A stretch of DNA of 64,000 nt from Streptomyces sp. CBMA152 (GTDB taxonomy: Bacteria > Actinomycetota > Actinomycetes > Streptomycetales > Streptomycetaceae), in NCBI RefSeq assembly GCF_014596475.1, contig NZ_MECJ01000030.1, positions 83,706 through 147,705 of the forward strand. Reading direction: 5' to 3'. Each line of letters begins with the position of its first letter. The first letter of the stretch is position 1. This document shows, in pieces, positions 34,161-42,318 of this stretch. Under the pieces are notes generated by a model, which saw only the letters and a list, made by a program, of their open reading frames with translations, was not told where the DNA came from and did no database searches. The position numbers and the translations under genes are program-made.

Positions 34161-35864
34161 TCACTTTGCGCAGACCGACTTGTCGGCTTCGACCTTCTGG
34201 ATGCCCTCGGGCGCCTTCGACGGCGCGGCGATGGGAACACCGGCGCCCTTGAAGTCCGCGCCGAGGGTGAGCTCCATGGGAGTGCGCCCCACCGCGTCCT
34301 TGTCGGCGGGCTTCAGCGCACTCGCGGGCAGACCCATCAGATCGGCGAGCTCGCGGGCCTGGTCGGCCTGGTTCGGCGCGTACACCAGGGTGGTGTCGGC
34401 CAGTTTGGCGGGAGCGTTCCCGCCGTTGTCGGACTTGAGTACGCCCTTGCTGTTCTGCAGCCAGAGCAGTGTCTTGGAGGCGGAGCCCGGCTGGGCACCG
34501 CCGTTGAGCACCTGCACGCGCACGGCGGACGCCGGGGCGCGGGTGCCCTTGAGGAGTGCCGCCTGGGCGTCCTTGGCCGCGTTCTCCTTCTTCTTCACCT
34601 CGGTGAAGGAGATGTCGGACTTCATCATGCTGAACACCTGCGGCGCCTTGGTCGGGTCGACGACCACGGTCTTGCGCACCTTGCCGTCGGCCGGGTTGTC
34701 GATGACCGGGAGGGTCGCGAAGGTGACGTTCTTCAGATCGACCTTGCTGAGGTCCTGCGCGAGGCTGGTCAGCTTCTTGATCGACCCTATCCCGGAGTCG
34801 ACCGTGAGCGCCTTCGTCGCTGCGTTGGCCAGGCTGAACACCTTGGTCGGGCTGCTCAGCGTCGAGTCCGACTTCATCTGCCGCATCATCGAGCCGAGGA
34901 ACTGCTGCTGCTGCTTGATCCGGTCGAGGTCGCTCTCGTTGCCGAAGCTGTGCCGCGTCCGTACGAACGCCAGCGCCTGCTCGCCCTCGATCTTGCTGAT
35001 GCCGGCCGGGAGCTTCAGATGTGACTTGGGGTCGTTCACCGGCTTGGCCAGGCACACCTTCACGCCGCCGACCGCCGTCGACAGCTCCTTGACCGCGTTG
35101 AAGTCGGCCATCATGAAGTGGTCGACGTCGAGGCCGGTGAGCGCCTTGACCGTACGCATGGTGCAGCCCGGGTCGCGGCCCTCCTGGCCGAGGCTGGTGT
35201 TGAACCGGACGTTCGACTCGCCCGGGACGTTCTTGGTGGAGCCGTCCTTCTGCTTCGTCGGGCACTCGGGGATGTTCGTCACCAGGTCGCGGGGGATGGA
35301 GAGCGCGGTCGCGTTCGTCCGGTCCTTGGAGACATGGAAGAGGATGTTGGTGTCGGCGTGGCCCTCGCTGCCCTGGTCGCCGTACCCCTCGTTGCCTTTT
35401 CCGGTGCGCTTGTCCGTGCCGATGATCAGGATGTTGACCGGCCCGTCGGACGTGGCGTTCTTGTTGCCCGCGTCACCGACGTCCACCGTGTTCAGGTTGT
35501 TGTTGAAGTGCTGGTAGAGCAGGTACGCGCCAGCCGAGCCCGCGACGAGGACGAACCCCATCACGCCGCCCGTCCACAGCAGCACCTTCTTCTTGCGTGA
35601 CGCCTTGGGCTTGCGCTTGCGGCGGCCCGTGCCGTCCTCGGGGTCCTTGGTGCCGCGCCGGTTGTCGCGCTGGCCGGGGACCTCGCGCTTGGCGGAACCG
35701 CTTCTGCCGGGGGTCGAGGATCTACGGGAAGAAGCGCCGGCCGACGGGGACGACTCCGGTCCGGAAGGACTCAGTCGCAATTCGTAATTGCCCGTCTGCG
35801 GGTTGAGTACCCACTGGTCTGCCGGGTCGACTTCATCCGCCCGCCCACGGCTCTGCGCATCCAC
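34161..35864 (-). CDS. LCP family protein 4 with C-terminal LytR_C domain
   Basis: The 567-residue protein opens with a long polar tail rich in Ser/Arg/Lys (about 110 residues), then a membrane helix (VLLWTGGVMGFVLVAGSAGAY). Its LCP domain (VNILIIGTDKRTG, LSIPRDLVTNIP, VGGVKVCL, QALAFVRTRHSFG) and LytR_C domain (VRVQVLNGGAQPGSAS) follow, and it ends VEADKSVCAK. GTG 35864 was chosen from AAGG five bases upstream and the start of conserved polar sequence. It is followed by LCP 3, forming a likely two-gene operon. Confidence 0.88.
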   Translation of the reverse strand: MDAQSRGRADEVDPADQWVLNPQTGNYELRLSPSGPESSPSAGASSRRSSTPGRSGSAKREVPGQRDNRRGTKDPEDGTGRRKRKPKASRKKKVLLWTGGVMGFVLVAGSAGAYLLYQHFNNNLNTVDVGDAGNKNATSDGPVNILIIGTDKRTGKGNEGYGDQGSEGHADTNILFHVSKDRTNATALSIPRDLVTNIPECPTKQKDGSTKNVPGESNVRFNTSLGQEGRDPGCTMRTVKALTGLDVDHFMMADFNAVKELSTAVGGVKVCLAKPVNDPKSHLKLPAGISKIEGEQALAFVRTRHSFGNESDLDRIKQQQQFLGSMMRQMKSDSTLSSPTKVFSLANAATKALTVDSGIGSIKKLTSLAQDLSKVDLKNVTFATLPVIDNPADGKVRKTVVVDPTKAPQVFSMMKSDISFTEVKKKENAAKDAQAALLKGTRAPASAVRVQVLNGGAQPGSASKTLLWLQNSKGVLKSDNGGNAPAKLADTTLVYAPNQADQARELADLMGLPASALKPADKDAVGRTPMELTLGADFKGAGVPIAAPSKAPEGIQKVEADKSVCAK

Positions 35865-36084
35865 GGTTGCCTTAGTCCTCCGTCGGTGCCACGCGAGACA
35901 CTTCCCCCAAAGCGCTCTGTCGTTCGGTCGTGCAGTGCGCGGCCCCGGGGGCCACAAGCACCGGGTCGCGTCACACTATCTGCCCAGTTGAGCGAAGAGC
36001 GACGGCCGTGACAAATTCCACGCCCCTTACAACCGGGCAATCCGCCCAATCCGCATCCCCGCCCGTTCTCCGTTGGCACACGTT

Positions 36085-37455
36085 TTACCCGCACATCCCT
36101 ACGGCGGCATTCGAACCGGGGTACGTGGGCGCGGGACTCGCGGACGGCGGATCGTCGGGCTTGTCGTCCGTCGAGGAGCCGTCGGCGCCTTCGGAACTAC
36201 GGGCGTTGTGCTCATCGCCGTCCCCCTTGTTCTTCTGCGCGGTCCCCGGCGCCACCTTCAGCGGCCGGTCGTCGCGCAGTTGCTGGAAGAGCACCCGCGC
36301 GTCCGGCTGCACCAGTTCGTCGCGGTTCGAGTCGTACGCGTACGGCTGGCGCGGGACGGTCAGAAACTGCACCTTGTCCGTCGGGATTCCCCGCATCCCG
36401 CGCACAAGGTCGTACAGATCCCGCAGTGAATTCAGCCCCGGGTCGGTGGTGAGCGACTTCGTCATCGCGTCCAGTACCGGATAGAGCCGGGTCGGATTGA
36501 GCAGTACGCCATTGCTCTGCACCTTGCGCACCAGCGAGCCGAGGAACTGCTGCTGGCGGTCCATGCGTTCGGTGTCGCTGCCGTCACCGAACGCATGCCG
36601 GGCGCGCACGAATCCCAGTGCCTGCTCACCGTGGAGCGTCTGTCGGCCCGCGGGCAGTTTCAGATGCGCCAGACGGTCGTCGACGGGCTGCTTCAGACAC
36701 ACCTCGACCCCGTCGACCGCGTCCACCATGTCCTTGAACCCACTGAAGTCGACGACCATGTGGTGGTCGACCCGGATTCCGGTGAGCTTTTCCACCGTAC
36801 GAATGGTGCAGGCGGCGCCGCCGAACTCGAACGACCAGTTGAACTGGGCGAATTGGGCCTTGGTGCGGGTGCCGTCCTGCTTGAGGCAGTCGGGGATGTC
36901 GGCCATCAGATCGCGCGGCAGCGACACGGCGGTGGCGGACTTCCGGTCCGCCGCCAGGTGCAGCAGGATCGTGGTGTCCGAACGCTGACTGCCGCCGTCG
37001 TCACGGCCGTACGCGCTGTTGTTGCCCGCGCGCGAGTCCGAGCCGATGAGCAGCAGGTTCTGCGCGTCGCCGTTGCCCGGCGGCGGGCGCTCCTTCTCGT
37101 AGCGCTCCAGCTCGGCGGCGGCCGTGGTGTCGGTGCGGATGTTGTGGTCGAGCTTGTTGTAGAACCACCAGCCGGTACCGGCGGCGGCGAGCACCAGACA
37201 GGAGACGCCCACGGCGGTCCAACGCAGCCAGTGGGAGCGGCGGTTGGGGCCTTCGCCGCTGTCGCCGCCTTCGTCGGCGGGCGTCGGCTCGCTTTCCGTG
37301 TCGGCCGCTTCGGATGCCTGCGCCGGTTCGGATTCCGTGGCGCTCGCTTCCGGCGCGTGTTCGGGCTGTGTCGGCGTGTCCGGTCGCGGCTCGTCCTCGG
37401 CCCGGTGGTCGGGCCCGGGCGGAGTGCCGGCACTGTCGGTCACGTCGGCGTCCAT
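36085..37455 (-). CDS. LCP family protein 5
   Basis: The 456-residue protein has an acidic Glu/Pro/Thr-rich cytoplasmic N-terminus (about 75 residues), a membrane helix (AVGVSCLVLAAAGTGWWFY) and an LCP domain (NLLLIGSDSRAG, RSDTTILLH, VSLPRDLMADIP, QALGFVRARHAFGDG). It ends in a polar tail finishing GMCG and lacks LytR_C. Three cysteines occur in the external domain. At ATG 37455 the AAGG is immediately adjacent; GTG 37443, with GGATGGA at better spacing, may be the true start. Confidence 0.88.
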   Translation of the reverse strand: MDADVTDSAGTPPGPDHRAEDEPRPDTPTQPEHAPEASATESEPAQASEAADTESEPTPADEGGDSGEGPNRRSHWLRWTAVGVSCLVLAAAGTGWWFYNKLDHNIRTDTTAAAELERYEKERPPPGNGDAQNLLLIGSDSRAGNNSAYGRDDGGSQRSDTTILLHLAADRKSATAVSLPRDLMADIPDCLKQDGTRTKAQFAQFNWSFEFGGAACTIRTVEKLTGIRVDHHMVVDFSGFKDMVDAVDGVEVCLKQPVDDRLAHLKLPAGRQTLHGEQALGFVRARHAFGDGSDTERMDRQQQFLGSLVRKVQSNGVLLNPTRLYPVLDAMTKSLTTDPGLNSLRDLYDLVRGMRGIPTDKVQFLTVPRQPYAYDSNRDELVQPDARVLFQQLRDDRPLKVAPGTAQKNKGDGDEHNARSSEGADGSSTDDKPDDPPSASPAPTYPGSNAAVGMCG

Positions 37456-37745
37456 CCTTCACGGGGTCGGCGGCGGGCGGGATGCCGCCGGGGTACCCCG
37501 GTAGACGGCCGTCGCCCGCGCTTGGTTGTGTGCTCACCGCCGATCATGTACCGCGGGCCGGGCCCGGGCCCGGGGGACTCGGCTCCCTGTGGGCCACAAG
37601 GGTGGCGCCGAACTGCTTTTCCCATTGATGCGTCGGCGTGTGCGCGAGCGGGAGGCCCGCCGGACGGTCCGTCAGGTATGCCCGAGCGGACCGCGCGGAT
37701 CTGCCCGGTCGGCCCATTAGGTGTGCCTCCGGGCGCTGCCCTGCC

Positions 37746-38498
37746 TCACACGGCCCGGTGGGTGACCCGCTCGCTCTCGATCCGCTTGTCGAGCCCGCCG
37801 TCGGCCAGTTGGTCCAGATTGCGGCAGAGCACCACCGAGCCGCCCGAGGCCAGCGGCGCGTACAGCCCGCGCGCCAGACCCTCCCAGCTGTCGTACGGGA
37901 GCGCCGAGAGCAGCCGCGAACCGGGTTCGAGGCCGAGCTCGGCCGCGTCGGCGCGGGCGCGCTCGACGAGTTCAGCGGCGGTCAGTTCGACCGGGCCGAC
38001 CGCGAGCGCGGGCCCGGCCGGGTCGACGGGGGCGTACGGCGCGAACCGGTCGCCCTGGCCCGGCACCTCGACCGCGTAGTCCTGGAACCCGGCGGGCACC
38101 TGCGGGAAGCGGCCGCCGAGCGGGCGCAGCGCGAGCGCCACCCGTTCGCCGGAGCAGGCGCGGGCCGCCTCCAGCGCGTCCGGCCCGGCCACCACGAGGT
38201 CCGCGCCCGCCGGATCGCCGCCGATCTCGACACGTACACCCACCGAGTGGGCGGCGAGCAGCCACACCGCGCTCTGCCAGTGCGCGGGCAGCAGCAGCGC
38301 GAGCCGGTCGCCGGGCTCGGCGGCGAGGTCGCCCTGGAGCAGATTGGCGGTCTTGGCCACCCAATTGGCGAAGGTGGCCACCGACAGTTCCACGCGCTCG
38401 CCGGTGGCGTCGTCGTAGAAGGTGACCAGGGGGCGGGCCGGGTCCGCGGCGAGCGCGGATCGCAGCAGGTCGGCGGGGGTGCGGTCGCTGGCGTTCAC
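37746..38498 (-). CDS. TIGR03089-like protein, truncated AMP-binding-type fold
   Basis: The 250-residue protein resembles the N-terminal half of acyl-adenylate-forming enzymes (PLVTFYDDATGERVELSVATFANWVAKTANLL, RLALLLPAHWQSAVWLLAAHSVG) but lacks the SGTTG-type phosphate loop and the C-terminal domain. Adenylation activity is therefore unlikely. This matches a conserved actinobacterial family of unknown function, found from memory next to an LCP gene in M. tuberculosis (Rv3268/Rv3267), the same arrangement as here. GTG 38498 is preceded at 6 nt by TACGCT, suggesting leaderless expression. Confidence 0.8.
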   Translation of the reverse strand: MNASDRTPADLLRSALAADPARPLVTFYDDATGERVELSVATFANWVAKTANLLQGDLAAEPGDRLALLLPAHWQSAVWLLAAHSVGVRVEIGGDPAGADLVVAGPDALEAARACSGERVALALRPLGGRFPQVPAGFQDYAVEVPGQGDRFAPYAPVDPAGPALAVGPVELTAAELVERARADAAELGLEPGSRLLSALPYDSWEGLARGLYAPLASGGSVVLCRNLDQLADGGLDKRIESERVTHRAV

Positions 38499-38504
38499 GC
38501 GGCA

Positions 38505-38510
38505 AGCGTA
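38505..38510 (-). promoter_or_regulatory. Candidate -10 box for leaderless TIGR03089 mRNA
   Basis: On the minus strand TACGCT (TANNNT) ends 6 nt before GTG 38498, with TGCCGC between and no Shine-Dalgarno sequence. Confidence 0.5.
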
Positions 38511-38626
38511 CGGGTGCGGGCGGGGCCCGCGCCGGGGGGCGCCACCGCCCGCGTACACCGGTTCGGCCGACGGTCCGTCAGTTTTGAGATGGACAGACTT
38601 GTACGCTTATGTCCAGGATCGTCACC

Positions 38627-39871
38627 ATGCGTGCTCTCCTTGCATCCTCGATCGGGGTCGCGTGCGCCACCGCACTCGCCCTGCCGCTCGCCGTGCCCGC
38701 CGACGCCGCCGTCCGGCCCGCGTCCGCCGCGTCCCCGGCCGCCGAACCCCTCGGCTCCACCCAGTCGCTGCCGCTCGCCCCGCTCGGCGCCACCGACCGG
38801 ACCCTGGGCGCCGCTCGCGCCCAGGGTCTGCCGGAGCGGGACACCAAGCCCTTCTCCCTGGTCGGCGTCGTGTGGGACGACGCGAAGACCGAACTCCACG
38901 GCTCGGTCCAGGTCCGCGCCCGCGCCGCCGCCTCGCGTACGTGGTCCGGCTGGCAGGACGTGGACACCCACAACCAGGAGCACGCCCCCGACCCCGGCAG
39001 CCCCGAGGACGACGCCGCCCGCATCCACGGCGCCACCGCCCCGCTGTGGGTCGGCGACTCCGACGGCGTCGAGGTGCGTGTGCGTCCCGAGGCGTCGGGC
39101 GGGCGCGCACCGGAGGGCTCGCTGCCCCGGGGGCTCCACATCGACCTGGTCGACCCGGGCGCGGACCCGGACCTCGGCGACGGCGGGGGCGGCGAGGACC
39201 GCGCGTTGGCGCCCGAGGCCTTCGCCGAAGGCGCTGCCGGGACGCGCGTGGCGGCGCGTCCGTACATCGGCCCGCGCCCGCGCATCATCACGCGCCGGGG
39301 CTGGGGCGCCGACGAGAGCCTGCGCGAGCCGGGTTACGTCTACACCGACCGGGTCAAGGCGGCGTTCGTCCACCACACCGCGTCCGGCAACAACTACCGC
39401 TGCTCGCAGGCCGCCTCCGTCCTGCGCAGTATCTACCGCTACCACGTCAAGAGCAGCGGCTGGCGGGACATCGGCTACAACTTCGCCATCGACAAGTGCG
39501 GGAACATCTACGAAGGCCGCGCCGGTGGTGTGGCCAAGCCCGTCCTCGGCGCGCACACTCTCGGTTTCAACACCAACTCCATGGGCATCGCGGTCCTCGG
39601 GACGTACACCTCGACGAACCCGTCCTCCGCCGCGCTCGACGCGATCGCCAAGCTCACGGCCTGGAAGCTCGGCATGTACGGGGTGGACCCGACCGGCACG
39701 ACCCATCTGACCTCGGGCGGCGGCAACCTCTACCGGAAGGGGCGCAGTGTCAGACTCAACGTCATCTCCGGACACCGCGACGGCTTCGCCACCGAATGCC
39801 CCGGCACCCGCCTCTACAAGAAGCTCGGCAAGGCCCGCTCGTCCTCGGCCCGCCTCCAGGGCCGCCACTGA
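38627..39871 (+). CDS. Secreted PGRP/amidase-2 type N-acetylmuramoyl-L-alanine amidase
   Basis: The 414-residue protein has a signal peptide (MRALLASSIGVACATALALP, cleavage near ADAA), a beta-rich N-terminal region of about 190 residues, and a C-terminal peptidoglycan-recognition amidase domain. Zinc ligands and catalytic motifs are visible: FVHHTASGNNY, IGYNFAIDKCGNIYEGR, VISGHRDG and ECPGTRLY. It should cleave the MurNAc-L-Ala bond in the wall. ATG 38627 gives a clean signal peptide and GGAT upstream; ATG 38609 is the alternative. It diverges from the TIGR03089 gene with 110-130 bp between. Confidence 0.88.
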   Translation: MRALLASSIGVACATALALPLAVPADAAVRPASAASPAAEPLGSTQSLPLAPLGATDRTLGAARAQGLPERDTKPFSLVGVVWDDAKTELHGSVQVRARAAASRTWSGWQDVDTHNQEHAPDPGSPEDDAARIHGATAPLWVGDSDGVEVRVRPEASGGRAPEGSLPRGLHIDLVDPGADPDLGDGGGGEDRALAPEAFAEGAAGTRVAARPYIGPRPRIITRRGWGADESLREPGYVYTDRVKAAFVHHTASGNNYRCSQAASVLRSIYRYHVKSSGWRDIGYNFAIDKCGNIYEGRAGGVAKPVLGAHTLGFNTNSMGIAVLGTYTSTNPSSAALDAIAKLTAWKLGMYGVDPTGTTHLTSGGGNLYRKGRSVRLNVISGHRDGFATECPGTRLYKKLGKARSSSARLQGRH

Positions 39872-39990
39872 GGGGGCCGGCGCGGCCGGCGCCGCCCGGG
39901 GCAGGAGCCCGGCGAACCGTCTGCATAAACTGGCCGGCCGTAGTTGAACGAACGATTCCGCCCGGCCCCAGCAGGAAGCAGAGACGACAG

Positions 39991-41073
39991 GTGACTGAAG
40001 CGATCCTCCTGGTCGGCGGCAAGGGAACGAGGCTGCGCCCGCTCACGGTGAACACGCCGAAGCCGATGATCCCGGCGGCGGGCGTCCCGTTCCTCACCCA
40101 CCAGCTGGCCCGCGCGCGGGCGGCGGGCGTGGAGCACATCGTCCTGGCGACGTCGTACCTGGCGGAGGTCTTCGAGCCGTACTTCGGCGACGGCTCGGCG
40201 CTCGGGCTGCACCTGGAGTACGTGACGGAGGTCGAGCCGCTGGGCACCGGCGGCGCGATCCGCAACGTGGCCTCGCGGCTGCGCTCGGGCCCCGACGACC
40301 CGGTGCTGATCTTCAACGGCGACATCCTGACGGGCCTGGACATCGGGGCCCTGGTCGACACGCACTCCTCGTCCGGGGCGGACGTCTCCCTCCACCTGAC
40401 GCGGGTGGCGGACCCTCGGGCGTTCGGCCTGGTCCCGACGGACGCGGACGGCCGAGTCCAGGCGTTCCTGGAGAAGCCCCAGACTCCGGAGGAGATCGTC
40501 ACCGACCAGATCAACGCGGGGGCGTACGTGTTCCGCCGCTCGGTGATCGACTCGATCCCGGCGGGGCGGGCGGTGTCGGTGGAGCGGGAGACGTTCCCGG
40601 GCCTGCTGGCGGCGGGCGCGCACCTCCAGGGCATGGTGGATTCGACGTACTGGCTGGACCTGGGCACCCCCCAGGCCTTCGTACGCGGCTCGGCCGACCT
40701 GGTCCTGGGCCGCGCCCCGTCCCCGGCGGTCCCCGGCCGCTGTGGCGACCGCCTGGTGCTGCCGGGCGCGGTGGTGGCGCAGGACGCGAAGCTGACGGGC
40801 GGGACGGTGGTGGGCTCAGGGGCTCGCATCGGCGAGGGCGCGCGTGTCAGTGGCAGCACGGTGCTCGCGGACGCGGTGATCGAGCCGGGCGCGGTGATCA
40901 CGGACTCGCTGATCGGGGCGGGGGCCGTGGTGGGGGCGCGGTGCGTGCTGTCGGGCGCGGTGGTCGGTGACGGCGCGGTGATCGGCCCGGACAACGAGCT
41001 CCGGGACGGGGTCCGCGTGTGGTGCGACGCGGTGCTCCCGCCGGGAGCGATCCGCTTCTCCTCGGACGAGTAG
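39991..41073 (+). CDS. NDP-sugar pyrophosphorylase, probable mannose-1-phosphate guanylyltransferase
   Basis: The 360-residue protein has an N-terminal nucleotidyltransferase domain with signature LVGGKGTRLRPLTVNTPKPMIP, GGAIRNVA, metal-binding FNGDILTG and FLEKP, and a C-terminal left-handed beta-helix (hexapeptide-like GARIGEGARVSGSTVLADAVI) from about residue 250. It activates a sugar-1-phosphate with NTP. GDP-mannose synthesis is inferred from manB and manA nearby and from the equivalent mycobacterial gene in this neighbourhood. The start is GTG 39991. A TAAACT box near 39925-39930 may be its -10. Confidence 0.88.
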   Translation: MTEAILLVGGKGTRLRPLTVNTPKPMIPAAGVPFLTHQLARARAAGVEHIVLATSYLAEVFEPYFGDGSALGLHLEYVTEVEPLGTGGAIRNVASRLRSGPDDPVLIFNGDILTGLDIGALVDTHSSSGADVSLHLTRVADPRAFGLVPTDADGRVQAFLEKPQTPEEIVTDQINAGAYVFRRSVIDSIPAGRAVSVERETFPGLLAAGAHLQGMVDSTYWLDLGTPQAFVRGSADLVLGRAPSPAVPGRCGDRLVLPGAVVAQDAKLTGGTVVGSGARIGEGARVSGSTVLADAVIEPGAVITDSLIGAGAVVGARCVLSGAVVGDGAVIGPDNELRDGVRVWCDAVLPPGAIRFSSDE

Positions 41074-41091
41074 CCCCACCCCGCGACCTGT

Positions 41092-41252
41092 TGGGGGGCG
41101 GTTGTTCGTCTGCGGATCGTGCTGGGTTGCTCGCGCAGTTCCCCGCGCCCCTAGGTGGTTAGGGGCGCGGGGAACTGCGCGAGCAACCCAGCACGGGCGG
41201 CCAGCCGACCGACAACCGCCGGAGGCTTTCGGGAAGGGGTGGGGTGGGGAAA
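41092..41252. repeat. Composite GC-rich palindromic repeat, copy B
   Basis: The core is a perfect 35-bp inverted repeat (41119-41153 and 41160-41194) with a 6-nt loop GGTGGT. It is followed by GGCTTTCGGGAAGGGG at about 41224-41239. The left part TCTGCGGATCGTG is shared with copy A. It lies between the pyrophosphorylase stop and the glycosylase promoter, so transcription termination is a plausible role. Confidence 0.85.
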
Positions 41253-41277
41253 CCAAACCGGGCGGAGCCCAGGACAG

Positions 41278-41283
41278 TAACCT
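41278..41283 (+). promoter_or_regulatory. Candidate -10 box for leaderless glycosylase mRNA
   Basis: TAACCT fits TANNNT and ends 7 nt before GTG 41291, placing the transcription start at the initiation codon. Confidence 0.55.
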
Positions 41284-41290
41284 CGGGAGC

Positions 41291-42298
41291 GTGGCCGGTC
41301 GCTTTGCTCCCCGTACTCCCACCCGCACCACCGTGCGCGGCGGAGAAGTCCGCGTGCCCCCGGCCGTGCCGACGCCCCGGCCCGCGTCAACGGGTGCCCG
41401 CAGTCGGCGGTACGCACCACCCGGACCCCTGGACCTCGGGCTCATCCTCGGCCCCCTAAGACGCGGCCCCGCCGACCCCACGTTCCGGGCCGCCCGGGAC
41501 GGGGTGTGGAGGGCGTCCCGTACGCCCGAAGGCCCCGGCACCCTCCGCGTGACCAAGCAGGCCGACGCCGTCGAGGCCGAGGCGTGGGGCGAGGGCGCGG
41601 AGTGGCTGCTGAGCCACCTCCCCGGGCTCCTCGGCGACGGGGACGACCCCGAGGCCTTCGCCCCACGGCACCGCCTCGTCGCCGAGTCCGCCCGCCGCCG
41701 CCCCGGCCTGCGCCTGTCCCGTACCGGCCTCGTACTGGAGTCGCTGATCCCGTCGATCCTGGAGCAGAAGGTCACCACGGACGAGGCGTACCGGGCGTGG
41801 CGCCTGCTCGTACGCAAGTACGGCGAGCCCGCCCCCGGCCCGGCCCCCGACGGGATGTACGTGATGCCGGACGCCCGGACATGGGCGCTGATCCCGTCCT
41901 GGGAGTGGCACCGCGCGGGCGTCGACGCCAAGCGCTCGTCGACGATCCTGCGCGCGGTACGGGTCGCCCGCCGCCTGGAGGAGGCCGTCGCGCTGCCCCA
42001 GGAGGAGGCGGCGGCCCGGCTCCACCTCGTCCCCGGCATCGGCCCGTGGACCAGCGCCGAGACGCTGCAACGGGCGATGGGCGCCCCCGACCTGGTCAGC
42101 GTCGGCGACCTGCATCTGCCGGGCATCGTCGGCTACGCCCTGGCGGGCGACCGCACTGCCGACGACGCGGCGATGCTGGAACTCCTGGCCCCGTACGCCG
42201 GTCAGCGCCACCGCGCCACCCGCCTGATCCTCCTCAGCGGCCGCACCCCGCCCCGCCGAGCGCCCCGGATGTCACCGCGCGACATCGGGGCGCTCTAG
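41291..42298 (+). CDS. HhH-GPD DNA glycosylase (AlkA/3-methyladenine type)
   Basis: The 335-residue protein carries the helix-hairpin-helix-GPD fold in its C-terminal half: EQKVTTDEAYRAWRLLV, the hairpin LHLVPGIGPWTSAETLQRAMG, and the catalytic aspartate in LVSVGDLHLPGI. This order is that of AlkA-type base-excision enzymes that remove alkylated purines. There is no Cys4 iron-sulfur cluster. The open frame extends to 41102, but the TAACCT box 7 nt upstream supports GTG 41291. It converges on fbiB with 20 bp between stops. Confidence 0.85.
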   Translation: MAGRFAPRTPTRTTVRGGEVRVPPAVPTPRPASTGARSRRYAPPGPLDLGLILGPLRRGPADPTFRAARDGVWRASRTPEGPGTLRVTKQADAVEAEAWGEGAEWLLSHLPGLLGDGDDPEAFAPRHRLVAESARRRPGLRLSRTGLVLESLIPSILEQKVTTDEAYRAWRLLVRKYGEPAPGPAPDGMYVMPDARTWALIPSWEWHRAGVDAKRSSTILRAVRVARRLEEAVALPQEEAAARLHLVPGIGPWTSAETLQRAMGAPDLVSVGDLHLPGIVGYALAGDRTADDAAMLELLAPYAGQRHRATRLILLSGRTPPRRAPRMSPRDIGAL

Positions 42299-42318
42299 GC
42301 CGAGGAGGTCGAGGCTGC

